From assembly GCA_001512485.1 (NCBI GenBank), contig LFRV01000040.1:1-64000 (forward strand): a stretch of DNA of 64,000 nt. The letters are read 5' to 3'. The notes below the pieces were generated by a model. That model worked only from the letters and a program-made list of their open reading frames with translations. It was not told the origin of the DNA and searched no databases. The first letter of the stretch is position 1; the number at the start of each line of letters is the position of its first letter. Made by a program: the position numbers and the translations under genes. Origin of the DNA: Clostridiales bacterium DTU069 (GTDB lineage: Bacteria > Bacillota > Clostridia > DSM-8532). This document shows positions 30,699 through 42,283 of the stretch, piece by piece.

Positions 30699-31547
30699 AT
30701 GGCGTCGAAAGCATTAAAAAGCAAAATAACCAATGCTGCAATATTTATAACATTGTTCGCAATTGCCGTATTCTGTCTGGCGCCATTTGTTTTTCTGTTC
30801 GTTTCGTCTTTTAAGCCAGGCGCAGAAATGATTAGGAACGGTATTACTTTTAAACTGGATATCAATAATATGAATCTTAATAATTACAAGCTTCTGTTGG
30901 AAGGAAGAGATGGCATATACCTTTATTGGTACAGAAACAGTCTAGTGATTACGTTCCTCGGCACTGTTTTATCACTGTTTTTTACGTCTTTGGTAGGTTA
31001 TGGGCTCGCAATATATGATTTTAAGGGCAGAAATTTTCTTTTCATACTCATATTGATAGTAATGGTTATTCCGATTGAAATACTGATTCTGCCGCTGTAT
31101 AAACTGTCAATTTCATTGAAATTGATTGATACCTACTGGGGCGCGGTACTGCCGTTTGCTGTATCGCCGTTTGCGGTATTCTTCTTCAGGCAGTACTCGA
31201 TTAAGCTTCCGCGAGAATTGCTTGACGCGGGCAGGATAGACGGATGCACCGAAATAGGTATATATTTCAGGATTATGGCTCCGCTTATGTTGCCGGCATT
31301 TGGAGCAATGACAATACTGCAGGCGATGAATTACTGGAACAGCTTTGTATGGCCGTTGATAGTGCTCAGATCGAATAATATGCTTACATTGCCTATAGGA
31401 CTGCAATCATTGATTACTCCATACGGCAACAACTATGATTTATTATTGTCCGGTGCGGTTGTATCGGTTTTTCCAATTATGATTATATTCCTTTTAAATC
31501 AAAAAGCTTTTATCGAAGGTTTAACGGTAGGTGGTGTAAAAGGATAA
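30699..31547 (+). CDS. Carbohydrate ABC transporter permease (MalG-like)
   Basis: Multi-TM; EAA loop PRELLDAGRIDGCTEIGIYFRIMAPLMLPAFG. Start ATG 30699 after AGGAGAG. Confidence 0.93.
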   Translation: MASKALKSKITNAAIFITLFAIAVFCLAPFVFLFVSSFKPGAEMIRNGITFKLDINNMNLNNYKLLLEGRDGIYLYWYRNSLVITFLGTVLSLFFTSLVGYGLAIYDFKGRNFLFILILIVMVIPIEILILPLYKLSISLKLIDTYWGAVLPFAVSPFAVFFFRQYSIKLPRELLDAGRIDGCTEIGIYFRIMAPLMLPAFGAMTILQAMNYWNSFVWPLIVLRSNNMLTLPIGLQSLITPYGNNYDLLLSGAVVSVFPIMIIFLLNQKAFIEGLTVGGVKG

Positions 31548-31667
31548 GTGAGAAAAGTTATGTAACAGATTAATCCTGTACAAGTGTTGTAAATGTATTA
31601 TAATATTTATTAAGAAATAATTGGAACTAACCAGGGCAGGCTAATTTAGCGAAGGAAGGGTTGTTTT

Positions 31668-33542
31668 ATGAAGTCGTTTTTATCTTTCATTAAATGGCTT
31701 TCTGATTCTATTAACCGTTCTTTTGCTAGAATTGCTTCTTTGTTTAGAAATACAAATATACAAATACGCCTGTTGCTTTTTTCGATAACGCTTTCAGTAA
31801 TACCTCTCGGGATAACAAGCATCTTTTCTTACAGGGAAACAGCAGCAGCCATAAAAAATAAAATCAGTACATACTCCATTCAAATAGTAAACCAGATTGC
31901 GATTAATGTTGAGAGGGAACTCAATCGCCTGGAAATAGACAGCGTGGACATTGAACTGCTGGATCTGACGCAGGATGTATTGGTAAACTATGATCAAATG
32001 TCGGAATGGGAAATTGAAAATGTCCAGTTTGCTTTAAAAGAAATTCTGGTAAAAAAGTTTTCGTTTTTGCACGATGTTTCGGATGTACAGTTATTCACTA
32101 ATGATGGAAAAAGGATAATAGCCTACGGTGATAAAAGCTTTCCGCTGAACATAAAAAAGGATTTTTTGGATACATATCTACAACAATTGGTTGAAAAAAA
32201 AGGTGTTCCACTTTGGAAAGCCCTGAACCAGGAGATTGAGGAGAGACTCGTAAAGTTTGCCACAAGTCCGGAAAAAATGAACAAGAGCGATTGCATTTTA
32301 CTCGGAAGGGCAGTTCTTTCCCTTGAAAACAGGGAAATAATAGGCACTATTATTATTCGCACAAATGAAAGATATTTTTCAAACATTTATAGAAACATAG
32401 ATATGGGTACTGACGCGGATATTTTTATAATTGATTCGGATGGCATTGTCGTTTCAAGCAGAAATTCGTCAATCACTGTCGCAAAACAGTATAAAAACCC
32501 AAATCTTATAGACGAACTGTTAGATAGACAAAAAAGCGAAAGCAGAATATTTAACATTAACATCGATGACAGACCTTATCTGGTGGCATTTTCATATATA
32601 CAAAATGCTGACTGGTTTGTGGTAGGCACTGTCCCGTATTCATATTTGAACTCGGAAGCTAAGGATATTCGTTCAAAAATATTGCTGCTTTATTTAGGGT
32701 GTTTTGCTTTAACGGTGCTGTTATCATACATTTTCACACTGTCAATTGCAGATCCGTTAAGAAAATTGGTATCCGCAATGGATGAAGTTCAGAAAGGGAA
32801 CCTGTCGGTTAGCATAAATGACAGGTGCAGTGATGAAATAGGCGAAGTAACGCGCAATTTCAACGCGATGCTTCACGAAATTAAAAACCTTATGGAAAAT
32901 GTGAGGATCCAGGAAAAACAGAAAAGAAAAGCTGAGATAGCGACTCTTCAGGCTCAAATCAATCCACATTTTCTGTCTAACACTTTGAATACCGTTAAAT
33001 GGCTAGCAAGCGCCCAGAAAGCGGAAAATATTGAGTCTATTGTGTCGTCATTGATTCAATTACTGCATATCAGCATGGGGAAGGGCGGAGATTTAATCAC
33101 AATACGTGAAGAGATTAATTACATAAAAAGTTATATCAACATTCAGCAATACCGGTATTACGATAAATTTAAAGTGGTATTTGAAATGGAGGATGATATT
33201 CTTGACTATAGAGTATTAAAATTCTTGATCCAGCCGGTTGTTGAAAATTCGATTATACACGGCATAAAGCCTTCAACAGAACAGGGGCTCATTGTAATAA
33301 AAGGCTATAGATATAATGATGTTTTAAAAATTACGGTAACAGATAACGGCGTAGGCATACCGGATGATAAGCTGAACGTACTGTTCGATAAGGAGAATAA
33401 TAAGCTGAAATTCAGTGGTATAGGAATAAATAATGTAAATGACCGAATTAAGATGAATTTTGGCGAAAAATACGGGCTGCGAATTGAAAGTGTACCGAAT
33501 CTTTTTACAACCGCAGAATTAACTCTTCCGATAATCACTTAA
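31668..33542 (+). CDS. YesM-type sensor histidine kinase
   Basis: dCache-like extracellular region, HAMP, ATLQAQINPHFLSNTLNTVKWLA, HATPase motif VTDNGVGIPDDKL. Confidence 0.94.
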   Translation: MKSFLSFIKWLSDSINRSFARIASLFRNTNIQIRLLLFSITLSVIPLGITSIFSYRETAAAIKNKISTYSIQIVNQIAINVERELNRLEIDSVDIELLDLTQDVLVNYDQMSEWEIENVQFALKEILVKKFSFLHDVSDVQLFTNDGKRIIAYGDKSFPLNIKKDFLDTYLQQLVEKKGVPLWKALNQEIEERLVKFATSPEKMNKSDCILLGRAVLSLENREIIGTIIIRTNERYFSNIYRNIDMGTDADIFIIDSDGIVVSSRNSSITVAKQYKNPNLIDELLDRQKSESRIFNINIDDRPYLVAFSYIQNADWFVVGTVPYSYLNSEAKDIRSKILLLYLGCFALTVLLSYIFTLSIADPLRKLVSAMDEVQKGNLSVSINDRCSDEIGEVTRNFNAMLHEIKNLMENVRIQEKQKRKAEIATLQAQINPHFLSNTLNTVKWLASAQKAENIESIVSSLIQLLHISMGKGGDLITIREEINYIKSYINIQQYRYYDKFKVVFEMEDDILDYRVLKFLIQPVVENSIIHGIKPSTEQGLIVIKGYRYNDVLKITVTDNGVGIPDDKLNVLFDKENNKLKFSGIGINNVNDRIKMNFGEKYGLRIESVPNLFTTAELTLPIIT

Positions 33543-33556
33543 GGGGGTTTTCTCCA

Positions 33557-35173
33557 ATGCTGAAAGTGCTGATTGTGGATGACGATTCCGTAGCGATTAC
33601 AAACATCAAGGTAATGATTGAGTGGGAAGAAAATGGTTTTGAAATTTGCGGGGAAGCGGCAAACGGAGAAGAAGCGATCCAAAAAATAAAACAAACTGAT
33701 CCGCAGATCGTCATAACCGATATCAGCATGCCCGTTATGGATGGGATAGCGCTGATAGATTATTTGAATATTAATTATCCTCAAATAAAGATAATAGCGC
33801 TAAGCGGATACCAGGATTATGACTATGTAAGAAAAAGCATGTTAAAAGGAGCGGTGGATTACATATTAAAACATACCCTTGGCGCACAGAGCCTGCTGGA
33901 AGTTTTGAGAACCGCGAAGACCAAATTATTGGATGAGTTGTCGGAACACGCAAAAAAAAGAATGATGGAGGATCAGATTAAGAAAAGCAGAACGCTTCTA
34001 GTGCAAAAGTTTATAAATCAGCTGGTACATGGAGAAATAAGTGAAATTGGAGAAATAAAACAGCAGATTGCCGATCTGAACCTTGATATTTGTGATAAAA
34101 ACCTGGCTATTGTTTTGTTTGAAATCGATGATTATAACAAAATCAGCGAGAGTTCCTCCCCTAAGGAAATGCATAAGTTGATAGCGTCGGTACAGAATAT
34201 CTGTTCCGAAATTTTGAAAGAATACGTAAAGGGGGCGGTTTCACACGTTCAGAATGGCAAGTTTGTAATTGTTTTTTCTTTTGGGGCTATAAGAAGCAAT
34301 TTGTTTATAAACAACACAATAGTTACAACGATTAACAGGGTAAAGTCGAGCATAAAAAGGTATTTAAATATAACTGCCTGTTTCAGTTACAGCAGACCGT
34401 TTGCTGATATCAGTGAAATACATGAATATTATAAGGAGGCTGAAGCCATACTGCAAGGCAGGTTCTTTAAAGGAAAAGACAAAATAATAGACGAATTGTC
34501 GCACAGCAATGAATATCTGAATTTGGATTTGGATGAAGAAAGAACAATAATTGATGCTTTAAGGACAAAAAATAATGAAAAAATCGAAGAGTACCTGGAT
34601 AGGATATTTACGAAATTTGTTACAAATAAAATCAGCTATAACTCGATACAGATGATATGCGCCGAATTAATAAACATAGCAAACAGGGTTGCAAGGGAGA
34701 TAGGGATAGATATAAAGAGGATATACAACGATAAAGACATACCTTATTCCAGCATTAATAAATTTGAAACGCTCGTGGAGATGAAGACCTGGATTCTCAA
34801 TTTATATAAGAATTTAATTTGTCTTATTGACGAAACGAAATTCAACCCCAATTATTCAGAATATACAAGAAAAGCCATATGCTATATTCAAAACAACTAT
34901 AAAAGTGACGTGTCATTAAACGAAGTGGCTGAATACTTAGGCGTAAACAGTTCCTATCTTAGCAGATTGTTTAAAGAAGACTGTGGAATTGGTTTTGTTG
35001 AATATCTTAACCAAATTCGCGTTGGTCATGCTAAACAGATAATTGAAAACAGGGAGCTAAAGCTGAAGGATGTCGCGAAAGAAGTGGGTTTCAACAATTA
35101 CACATACTTTTTTAAGGTGTTTAAAGATGTGTTGAATGTGACTCCCGTCGAGTTTAAAAGGATTTACAGATAA
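33557..35173 (+). CDS. AraC-family response regulator (YesN-type)
   Basis: Receiver LKVLIVDDDSVAI...VITDISMPVMDG; C-terminal HTH SLNEVAEYLGVNSSYLSRLFKEDCGIGFVEYLNQIRV. Confidence 0.95.
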   Translation: MLKVLIVDDDSVAITNIKVMIEWEENGFEICGEAANGEEAIQKIKQTDPQIVITDISMPVMDGIALIDYLNINYPQIKIIALSGYQDYDYVRKSMLKGAVDYILKHTLGAQSLLEVLRTAKTKLLDELSEHAKKRMMEDQIKKSRTLLVQKFINQLVHGEISEIGEIKQQIADLNLDICDKNLAIVLFEIDDYNKISESSSPKEMHKLIASVQNICSEILKEYVKGAVSHVQNGKFVIVFSFGAIRSNLFINNTIVTTINRVKSSIKRYLNITACFSYSRPFADISEIHEYYKEAEAILQGRFFKGKDKIIDELSHSNEYLNLDLDEERTIIDALRTKNNEKIEEYLDRIFTKFVTNKISYNSIQMICAELINIANRVAREIGIDIKRIYNDKDIPYSSINKFETLVEMKTWILNLYKNLICLIDETKFNPNYSEYTRKAICYIQNNYKSDVSLNEVAEYLGVNSSYLSRLFKEDCGIGFVEYLNQIRVGHAKQIIENRELKLKDVAKEVGFNNYTYFFKVFKDVLNVTPVEFKRIYR

Positions 35174-35222
35174 CGTGATTTACCACTTGCAAGTGTCAGG
35201 GTAATTCAGTATAATTACAGTT

Positions 35223-35489
35223 GTCGTGCTAGATGGGGAGGTAGCGGTGCCCTGTACCTGCAACCCGCTGTAGCAGGGTCGAATTCCTGCCCGAGGCATA
35301 TTACTGTGGAAAAGGGCTTTGATTTGGGGGCAATGAAGATTGGGTCTTGCGCAATTCAAGGCTGTGAACCCCGTCAGGTTCGGAAGAAAGCAGCGGTAAG
35401 CAGTTTTCTGGATGTGCCGCAAGGGCGCCTGGTCAGAGTTTCCGGTCCTAGTACCGTCCGTAGTCGTATGTCGACGGCAGGTGCACGGC
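35223..35489 (+). ncRNA. ffs: Large (Bacillus-type) signal recognition particle RNA
   Basis: Domain IV GTCAGGTTCGGAAGAAAGCAGC; 5' GTCGTGCTAGATGGGGAGGTAGCGGTGCCCTGTA; closing stem GTCGTGC/GCACGGC; ~267 nt. Confidence 0.96.
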
Positions 35490-35491
35490 TT

Positions 35492-36061
<570 letters not shown>

Positions 36062-36322
36062 TTATTGATAAGAATTATGGCTCGCACAAAGCCCTGCAGT
36101 TTTGCAGCTAACTATATTATATATTTGTTTAACAAAAAATTGCAACAGCGGCAGAGTATATGTTAGAATATAATAAGTTTTGGGAAAAACATAGCGTACT
36201 TTTTTTATTATCTTACAAAAAAGCAGTTTTTTTAAAAAAAACTATTGTATACAGAGGAAATCTGCCCGATAGATAAAATAAAGAGTTTATTTTATGATCA
36301 ACCGGTAGGCGGGTAAAACAAC

Positions 36323-38242
36323 ATGTGGGGAAAAAACAAAAGAAAAAGGCAAACAATTATAGTTTGCGCGGCTTTCAGCTTATTTTGGATAGATTTTAGT
36401 TTATTGAAATCGAATTTAGTATGGGAGTTATACAATAAACCGGTTATACGAGGTTTTATTCTTTCCGTTCCGATAGCATCAATACTTGTTATTTACTATC
36501 TTATCAATCACATTGGCATACTCAGTGATGATTTAAAAAAATCCAACCGTTATATTCGTGAAATAATCGAAGAAAATGATTCTTTGAAAGAACCGGAAGA
36601 ATCAGCGATTCCCGTTGTTAACAGCATAAACCAATCCATAGCGGAACTGTCGAAAATCAGGATTAGTGAATTAGCTGAACTGAACAAAAAAACAGCCCAA
36701 TTAAATGAGAAAAATATTGAACTGAACGATGCGTACATGCAGCTTGAGTCATCATTCGGGCAGCTTCAGGCCGTATTGGAGCAATTGAACGATTCAGAGA
36801 AAAAGTATCACTCGCTCGTGGTTAACATACCCGATATAGTACTTACGCTGGACAGCAGCGGAGTAATTACATATGCAAGCCGCGCATGTAAAGATATATT
36901 GTCGTTCAGGCGTCGTGATATTGTAGGAAAGCCGTTCAACTACATAATTCATGATTCCTTCGCGGATAGTTTTAACTTTGACGAACTAATAACAAGAATC
37001 AAAAACAGCGGTGAACAGCGCATTGATATATCACTCCGAAGAGTAGACAATACTGTGATACAGACTGAAATTAAATTTACCGCCATTGTTGATTCTCCAA
37101 ATAACGACTGCGTACAGGCCATTATTCGTGATGTAACCGAACAAAAGCGCATGGAGGACACACTGCGGCAAAACAACCGCAGGCTGGAGATATTAAACGG
37201 ATTCAGCCACAAACTAGCCTCTGCCACGGAACTGACGGACATCTACAAGACCTGTGTCAATACCGTGACAAATGAGCTGGGCTTTTATGGCTGCATCTAT
37301 TTTATAGTGGATAAAAACGAGAGATTTTACAAAATTAAGGAATATACGGGAGAGTATTTTAATGAACCCGGAAGGATTGAGCAGTTCACATATATAAACC
37401 GGAATGCGAAGGCTCTTTCGTACAATGATTACGATGGAATCGTTCTTGATTATGAACAGGTACCCAAATACCTGGTAATGAATGATAAAATTGAGGTTGC
37501 AGGTTGTTACAGGCAAGCGTACATTCAGCAGCTTCGAATAGGAGGACATGCATCGGGGCTATTTATTGTACTGAATAAATCGGTTTTTATAGAGGAAGAA
37601 CTGAATGTCCTGCGATCAATAGGCCATACGACACTCGTAGCGGTTGAGAACACGATGCATCTTATCGAATCTAAAAACAATTTTGTGCAGACAATAGATG
37701 CCCTCGTTGCCGCTATAGAAGCCAAGGATCAATATACAAGGGGTCATTCGCAGAGAGTGTCGAGTATTGCTGTTAAAATAGCCGATAGAATAGGAATGGC
37801 AAAACAGCAGATTGAAGAGCTTAGGATTGCCGGTATTTTGCATGATATCGGGAAGATAGGAATAAGCGACCGGATATTGCTTAAGAAAGGGCCTCTGACC
37901 AAAGAGGAATACGAGATTATAAAAAAGCATCCCGCGATAAGCAACAGGATACTATACCCGATTGGACTGTCGGAACGAATATTAAAAGCTGTTGCGTTCC
38001 ATCATGAGCGTTTTGACGGTAAAGGTTACCCATTCGGACTGACAAATGAGAGCCTTGGCCTGGAACCTCAGATTATTGCGGTTGCCGATGCATACGATGC
38101 AATGACATCTTCAAGACCGTACAGGGGTGCGCTGTCGTATGAAAAGGCGGTAGCTGAGTTGAAAAACAATAAAGGCAGCCAGTTTCATCCGGGAATTGTC
38201 AACGTAATGCTTCAATTGCTTGAAGAAAAAGAGGTAATATAA
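36323..38242 (+). CDS. PAS-GAF-HD-GYP domain protein (likely cyclic-di-GMP phosphodiesterase)
   Basis: PAS region and HD-GYP motifs RVSSIAVKIADRIG, GILHDIGKIGI, AFHHERFDGKGYPFGL, IAVADAYDAMTSSRPYR. Confidence 0.9.
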   Translation: MWGKNKRKRQTIIVCAAFSLFWIDFSLLKSNLVWELYNKPVIRGFILSVPIASILVIYYLINHIGILSDDLKKSNRYIREIIEENDSLKEPEESAIPVVNSINQSIAELSKIRISELAELNKKTAQLNEKNIELNDAYMQLESSFGQLQAVLEQLNDSEKKYHSLVVNIPDIVLTLDSSGVITYASRACKDILSFRRRDIVGKPFNYIIHDSFADSFNFDELITRIKNSGEQRIDISLRRVDNTVIQTEIKFTAIVDSPNNDCVQAIIRDVTEQKRMEDTLRQNNRRLEILNGFSHKLASATELTDIYKTCVNTVTNELGFYGCIYFIVDKNERFYKIKEYTGEYFNEPGRIEQFTYINRNAKALSYNDYDGIVLDYEQVPKYLVMNDKIEVAGCYRQAYIQQLRIGGHASGLFIVLNKSVFIEEELNVLRSIGHTTLVAVENTMHLIESKNNFVQTIDALVAAIEAKDQYTRGHSQRVSSIAVKIADRIGMAKQQIEELRIAGILHDIGKIGISDRILLKKGPLTKEEYEIIKKHPAISNRILYPIGLSERILKAVAFHHERFDGKGYPFGLTNESLGLEPQIIAVADAYDAMTSSRPYRGALSYEKAVAELKNNKGSQFHPGIVNVMLQLLEEKEVI

Positions 38243-38424
38243 CAGCAAAAAAGCTATGTTTTAAAAAGTAACTGCAGAACTTTAAGCATTTATGCCATTT
38301 AAACTCAAATTATTGGCAATATTATTTTTGTGTGTTATAATCATAAAGGTTTTGAGGACGGGTTACCGGACTTTTTTTGTTTGTCTTTGCCGTGTAGCTC
38401 AATATTTATGCAGGAGGCTATATA

Positions 38425-39717
38425 ATGAAAACAAGTGTGGAAAATATAGGTAATAATGTTGTAAAACTTAGAATTGAATTAGAAGCGGAGGCATTTAACG
38501 AAAGCATTAAGAAAGCATATTTAAAAAACAGGAACCGGTTCAGCATTCCGGGGTTTAGGAAAGGTAAAGCTCCGCAAAATCTGATTGAGAGATATTATGG
38601 TGAAAGCATATTTTATGAAGAAGCTTTTAACCTTGCATGCCCTGAAGCGTACGAACAGGCGCTGAAAGATAATAATATACAGCCGGTTGATCATCCGGAA
38701 CTGGATATTGAACAGATAGGAAAAGGAAAAGACCTTGTGTTTACGGCAAAGGTCACTGTTAAACCGGATGTTAAGCTGGGCGAGTATAAGGGATTCAAAA
38801 TAAAAAAAGATAAGGTAAAAATAACCGATGATGACGTTAAGAAAGAACTGGAAAGGATCCAGGAAATCAATGCAAGGCTTATATCAATCGAAGACAGGCC
38901 GGTTAAAGACAAAGATATAGTAAATATAGATTTCGAGGGCTTTGTTGACGGTGAGCCGATTGAAGGAGGCTCTGCAAAGGGATATAGCATCGTTATCGGC
39001 TCGGGAAGCTTTATACCCGGCTTTGAAGAACAACTTATAGGTGTTGAAAAAGGCAGTACAAAGGAAATAAAGGTAACATTTCCCGAAGACTACGGCAATG
39101 AATCATTAAAAGGGAAGGAAGCGGTTTTCAATGTTACCGTTAATGAAATAAAAGAAAAAGAACTGCCGGATATTAATGATGAGTTCGCACAGGATGTAAG
39201 CGAATTTGACACACTGGAGGAGTATAAGGCGGACATAAGAAAAAAACTTGAAGAAAACGCAAAGAATGCGGCAGACAAGAAGTATGAAGATGAAGTAATT
39301 AAAAAAGTGGTTGATAACGCGGAAGTCGACGTTCCTGAAGTAATGGTTGAGCGCCAGATTGACGAGATGATGAGGAGACTGGATTTGACTCTCAGATACC
39401 AGGGTATGGATATAAATTCGTATATGGAAGTGATGAAGACCGATGTGCAGTCGTTAAGAAACGAACATCGGGAAATGGCCTTGAAGCAGGTTAAAACACA
39501 GCTTGTTCTTGAAAAAATATCACAGGTAGAGCAAGTGGATGCTTCTGAAGAGGAAATTGATGCTGAAATTGCCAAAATGGCCGAAAACTACAAGCAGAAT
39601 GCGGAAGATTTTAAGAAACATTTAAAGAATGACGATATAGAATATATTAAAGATACTGTCATCACAAGAAAAACAATAAAAATTATGACAGAAGGAAAAA
39701 ATGAGTCGGAACAGTAG
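38425..39717 (+). CDS. tig: Trigger factor
   Basis: NRFSIPGFRKGKAPQNLIERYYGESIFYEEA; FKBP-like FEGFVDGEPIEGGSAKGYSIVIGSGSFIPGFEEQLIG. Confidence 0.96.
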   Translation: MKTSVENIGNNVVKLRIELEAEAFNESIKKAYLKNRNRFSIPGFRKGKAPQNLIERYYGESIFYEEAFNLACPEAYEQALKDNNIQPVDHPELDIEQIGKGKDLVFTAKVTVKPDVKLGEYKGFKIKKDKVKITDDDVKKELERIQEINARLISIEDRPVKDKDIVNIDFEGFVDGEPIEGGSAKGYSIVIGSGSFIPGFEEQLIGVEKGSTKEIKVTFPEDYGNESLKGKEAVFNVTVNEIKEKELPDINDEFAQDVSEFDTLEEYKADIRKKLEENAKNAADKKYEDEVIKKVVDNAEVDVPEVMVERQIDEMMRRLDLTLRYQGMDINSYMEVMKTDVQSLRNEHREMALKQVKTQLVLEKISQVEQVDASEEEIDAEIAKMAENYKQNAEDFKKHLKNDDIEYIKDTVITRKTIKIMTEGKNESEQ

Positions 39718-39856
39718 TTAGAAAAAAGTCGGGCAATTATGTTTAAAAGATTGCGGACGGGGAAATTTAATTGTATATAATAAACAGAATACTTTTAATA
39801 TGATTAAGTATATGATTGTCTCGATGAGATCATATTAAAGAAAAGGGGGATGCGAG

Positions 39857-40441
39857 ATGGCATTAGTACCTATTGTTGTTGAGCAGAGCAGTAGAGGAGA
39901 ACGTTCATATGATATATATTCACGTCTTTTAGAGGATCGGATTGTTTTTCTCAGTGATGAAGTCAATGATGTTACAGCCAGCCTGGTTGTTGCGCAGATG
40001 TTGTTCCTGGACGCCAAAGATCCTGACAAGGATATCCAGTTTTATATTAACAGCCCGGGCGGATCGGTAACGGCAGGCATGGCTATTTATGACACGATGC
40101 AGCATGTGAAGTCGGATGTGTCCACAATTTGCGTCGGCATGGCTGCCAGTATGGGAGCTTTCCTTTTGGCATCGGGCACTAAGGGAAAGAGGTTTGCTCT
40201 TCCTAACAGTACGATAATGATCCATCAACCTGTCGGCGGAGCAAGAGGCCAGGCTACCGATATAAAAATTCATGCTGAATGGATTTTAAGGGTTAAAGAT
40301 AATATTAACAGAATTTTGAGTGAAAGAACGGGCCAGCCGCTTGAGAAAATTCAGAATGACGTAGAAAGGGATTTTTTTATGTCGGCTGAAGAAGCAAAAG
40401 AATATGGTATCGTCGACCAGGTTATGGAACATAAGAAGTAA
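39857..40441 (+). CDS. clpP: ATP-dependent Clp protease proteolytic subunit
   Basis: [50 protein letters not shown]. Confidence 0.98.
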   Translation: MALVPIVVEQSSRGERSYDIYSRLLEDRIVFLSDEVNDVTASLVVAQMLFLDAKDPDKDIQFYINSPGGSVTAGMAIYDTMQHVKSDVSTICVGMAASMGAFLLASGTKGKRFALPNSTIMIHQPVGGARGQATDIKIHAEWILRVKDNINRILSERTGQPLEKIQNDVERDFFMSAEEAKEYGIVDQVMEHKK

Positions 40442-40455
40442 CGGGGTGATTTTCA

Positions 40456-41751
40456 GTGTCAAGATATGATGAAAAGAAACAATTAAAGTGCTCTTTCTGC
40501 GGGAAAGCCCAGGAACAGGTAAAGCGTCTTGTCGCCGGACCCGGTGTTTATATATGCGACGAATGTATTGAACTGTGCTCGGAGATTATTGGCGAAGAGT
40601 TTGAGGACTCAAGCGTTGATATACAAATTGATGAAATTCCGAAACCCGTTGAAATTAAATCTACGCTCGACCAGTATGTGATCGGGCAGGAAAAAGCAAA
40701 ACGGGCAATGGCCGTTGCGGTTTACAACCATTATAAGAGAATTAATGCCGATATTGTTACGTCTGACGTTGAACTGCAAAAAAGCAATATTCTAATGATT
40801 GGTCCTACAGGTTCCGGGAAAACTTTACTCGCACAAACCCTGGCAAAGATATTAAATGTTCCTTTTGCCATTGCTGATGCTACATCGTTGACCGAGGCCG
40901 GTTATGTAGGCGAGGATGTGGAGAACATTCTCCTGAAACTTATTCAGGCGGCGGATTACGATATTGAGCGCGCAGAAAAGGGAATCATTTATATAGATGA
41001 GATTGACAAGATAGCCCGTAAATCCGACAATCCGTCAATTACAAGAGATGTAAGCGGAGAAGGTGTACAGCAGGCGCTGTTGAAGATACTGGAGGGTACT
41101 GTCGCGTCGGTTCCCCCGCAGGGCGGAAGGAAGCACCCCCATCAGGAGTTTATCCAGATCGATACGACGAACATATTGTTTATATGCGGAGGAGCTTTTG
41201 ACGGGCTGGAAAAAATAATTCAAAACAGGATAGGCAAAAAAACAATCGGTTTTGGTGCCGTGACGGAAAGCATAAAGGAAAAGGATATCGGAGAACTTTT
41301 GCAGTTGGTTTTGCCACAGGACTTGTTAAAATATGGGTTAATTCCTGAGTTTATCGGCAGGATGCCTATTGTGGTTTCCCTGCATTCATTGGATCGTGAT
41401 GCGCTGATAGAAATCCTTACAAAACCGAAAAATGCACTTGTAAAACAATATAAGAAATTTTTCGAAATGGACGGCGTGGAGCTTGAGATTGAAGAAGAAG
41501 CCCTGCATGCAATTGCGGATAAAGCGCTGGAGAGAAAGACCGGGGCAAGAGGCCTTCGCGCTATAATGGAAGAAATTATGCTCGATGTAATGTATGACAT
41601 ACCATCCAAAAGAAATGTTGAAAAGTGTATAATTGACAAGGAAACCGTAGTTTTGGGGAAGCCCCCGGCTCTTATATTTAATGAGACAAAAAAGGCAATC
41701 AGTCCGGCGAAAAAGAAAAAACACAGCGAAAACATTGACTCGGCTTCATAA
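40456..41751 (+). CDS. clpX: ATP-dependent Clp protease ATP-binding subunit ClpX
   Basis: N-terminal Zn finger [45 protein letters not shown]. Confidence 0.98.
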   Translation: MSRYDEKKQLKCSFCGKAQEQVKRLVAGPGVYICDECIELCSEIIGEEFEDSSVDIQIDEIPKPVEIKSTLDQYVIGQEKAKRAMAVAVYNHYKRINADIVTSDVELQKSNILMIGPTGSGKTLLAQTLAKILNVPFAIADATSLTEAGYVGEDVENILLKLIQAADYDIERAEKGIIYIDEIDKIARKSDNPSITRDVSGEGVQQALLKILEGTVASVPPQGGRKHPHQEFIQIDTTNILFICGGAFDGLEKIIQNRIGKKTIGFGAVTESIKEKDIGELLQLVLPQDLLKYGLIPEFIGRMPIVVSLHSLDRDALIEILTKPKNALVKQYKKFFEMDGVELEIEEEALHAIADKALERKTGARGLRAIMEEIMLDVMYDIPSKRNVEKCIIDKETVVLGKPPALIFNETKKAISPAKKKKHSENIDSAS

Positions 41752-41791
41752 GCACATGTACACTGCTGTTTGAACTATCATGCCAATAATG

Positions 41792-41831
41792 CAAAAAGCG
41801 CGGAATATCAAATATGTTCCGCGCTTTTTTA
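41792..41831 (+). terminator. Rho-independent terminator of the clpX transcript
   Basis: AAAAGCGCGGAA-TATCAAATATG-TTCCGCGCTTTTTT. Confidence 0.92.
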
Positions 41832-41847
41832 AACTGTACATTATTTC

Positions 41848-42046
41848 CGCGGGTCCTGCTTCGGGTGTTTCGTTTCCTAGGGCGACAAAGCACGTACCGA
41901 CAACACGCTTCAGATCCTGTTCATTTTTCTGTTGAGAGGTCTCCATATCCCGGGTCGCTCATTTGCCCGCTCCACATTTACCTGTAAGCAGCAGGGCGCT
42001 GGAGCATGTCGCCCATCGTCACCGAAAGCCCCCGAACCACCCGCTG
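41848..42046 (+). repeat. Dispersed ~200 bp repeat, copy B
   Basis: Near-full-length match to 1-198; same inverted ends with two left/right mismatches. Confidence 0.92.
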
Positions 42047-42090
42047 TGTTTGCGGTTTTAGTTCGCCGTATGTTGTTCATATAAAAAATT

Positions 42091-42108
42091 ATTGTACAAT
42101 TGTACAAT
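42091..42108. repeat. 18-bp perfect palindrome ATTGTACAATTGTACAAT between repeat parts
   Basis: Sequence equals its reverse complement; a related half (TATTGTACATTAG) occurs at 237-249. Confidence 0.85.
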
Positions 42109-42128
42109 AGTTTAGTTAGCAGCGTATT

Positions 42129-42195
42129 AACACTATTCCCGCAGGTCCTGCTTCGGGTGGTTCGGTTCCCTGGGCGGCATAGCGCGGGCTTGATG
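42129..42195 (+). repeat. Partial repeat, left-end motif
   Basis: AACACTATTCCCGCAGGTCCTGCTTCGGGTGGTTCGGTTCCCTGGGCGGCA matches the left end of copies A and B. Confidence 0.8.
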
Positions 42196-42283
42196 GAACT
42201 GCTTGCGCAATTTTTGCCGATATTATAATATAGAAGGGGATAATTAAAAGAAAACCTTATTTAAAGCGGAGGCAGATGCACAA

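Noticed and set aside
41746-42107. Minus-strand ORFs 41699-41893, 41746-41946 and 41910-42107
   Set aside because: They cover the clpX terminator and repeat copy B; no protein-like features.
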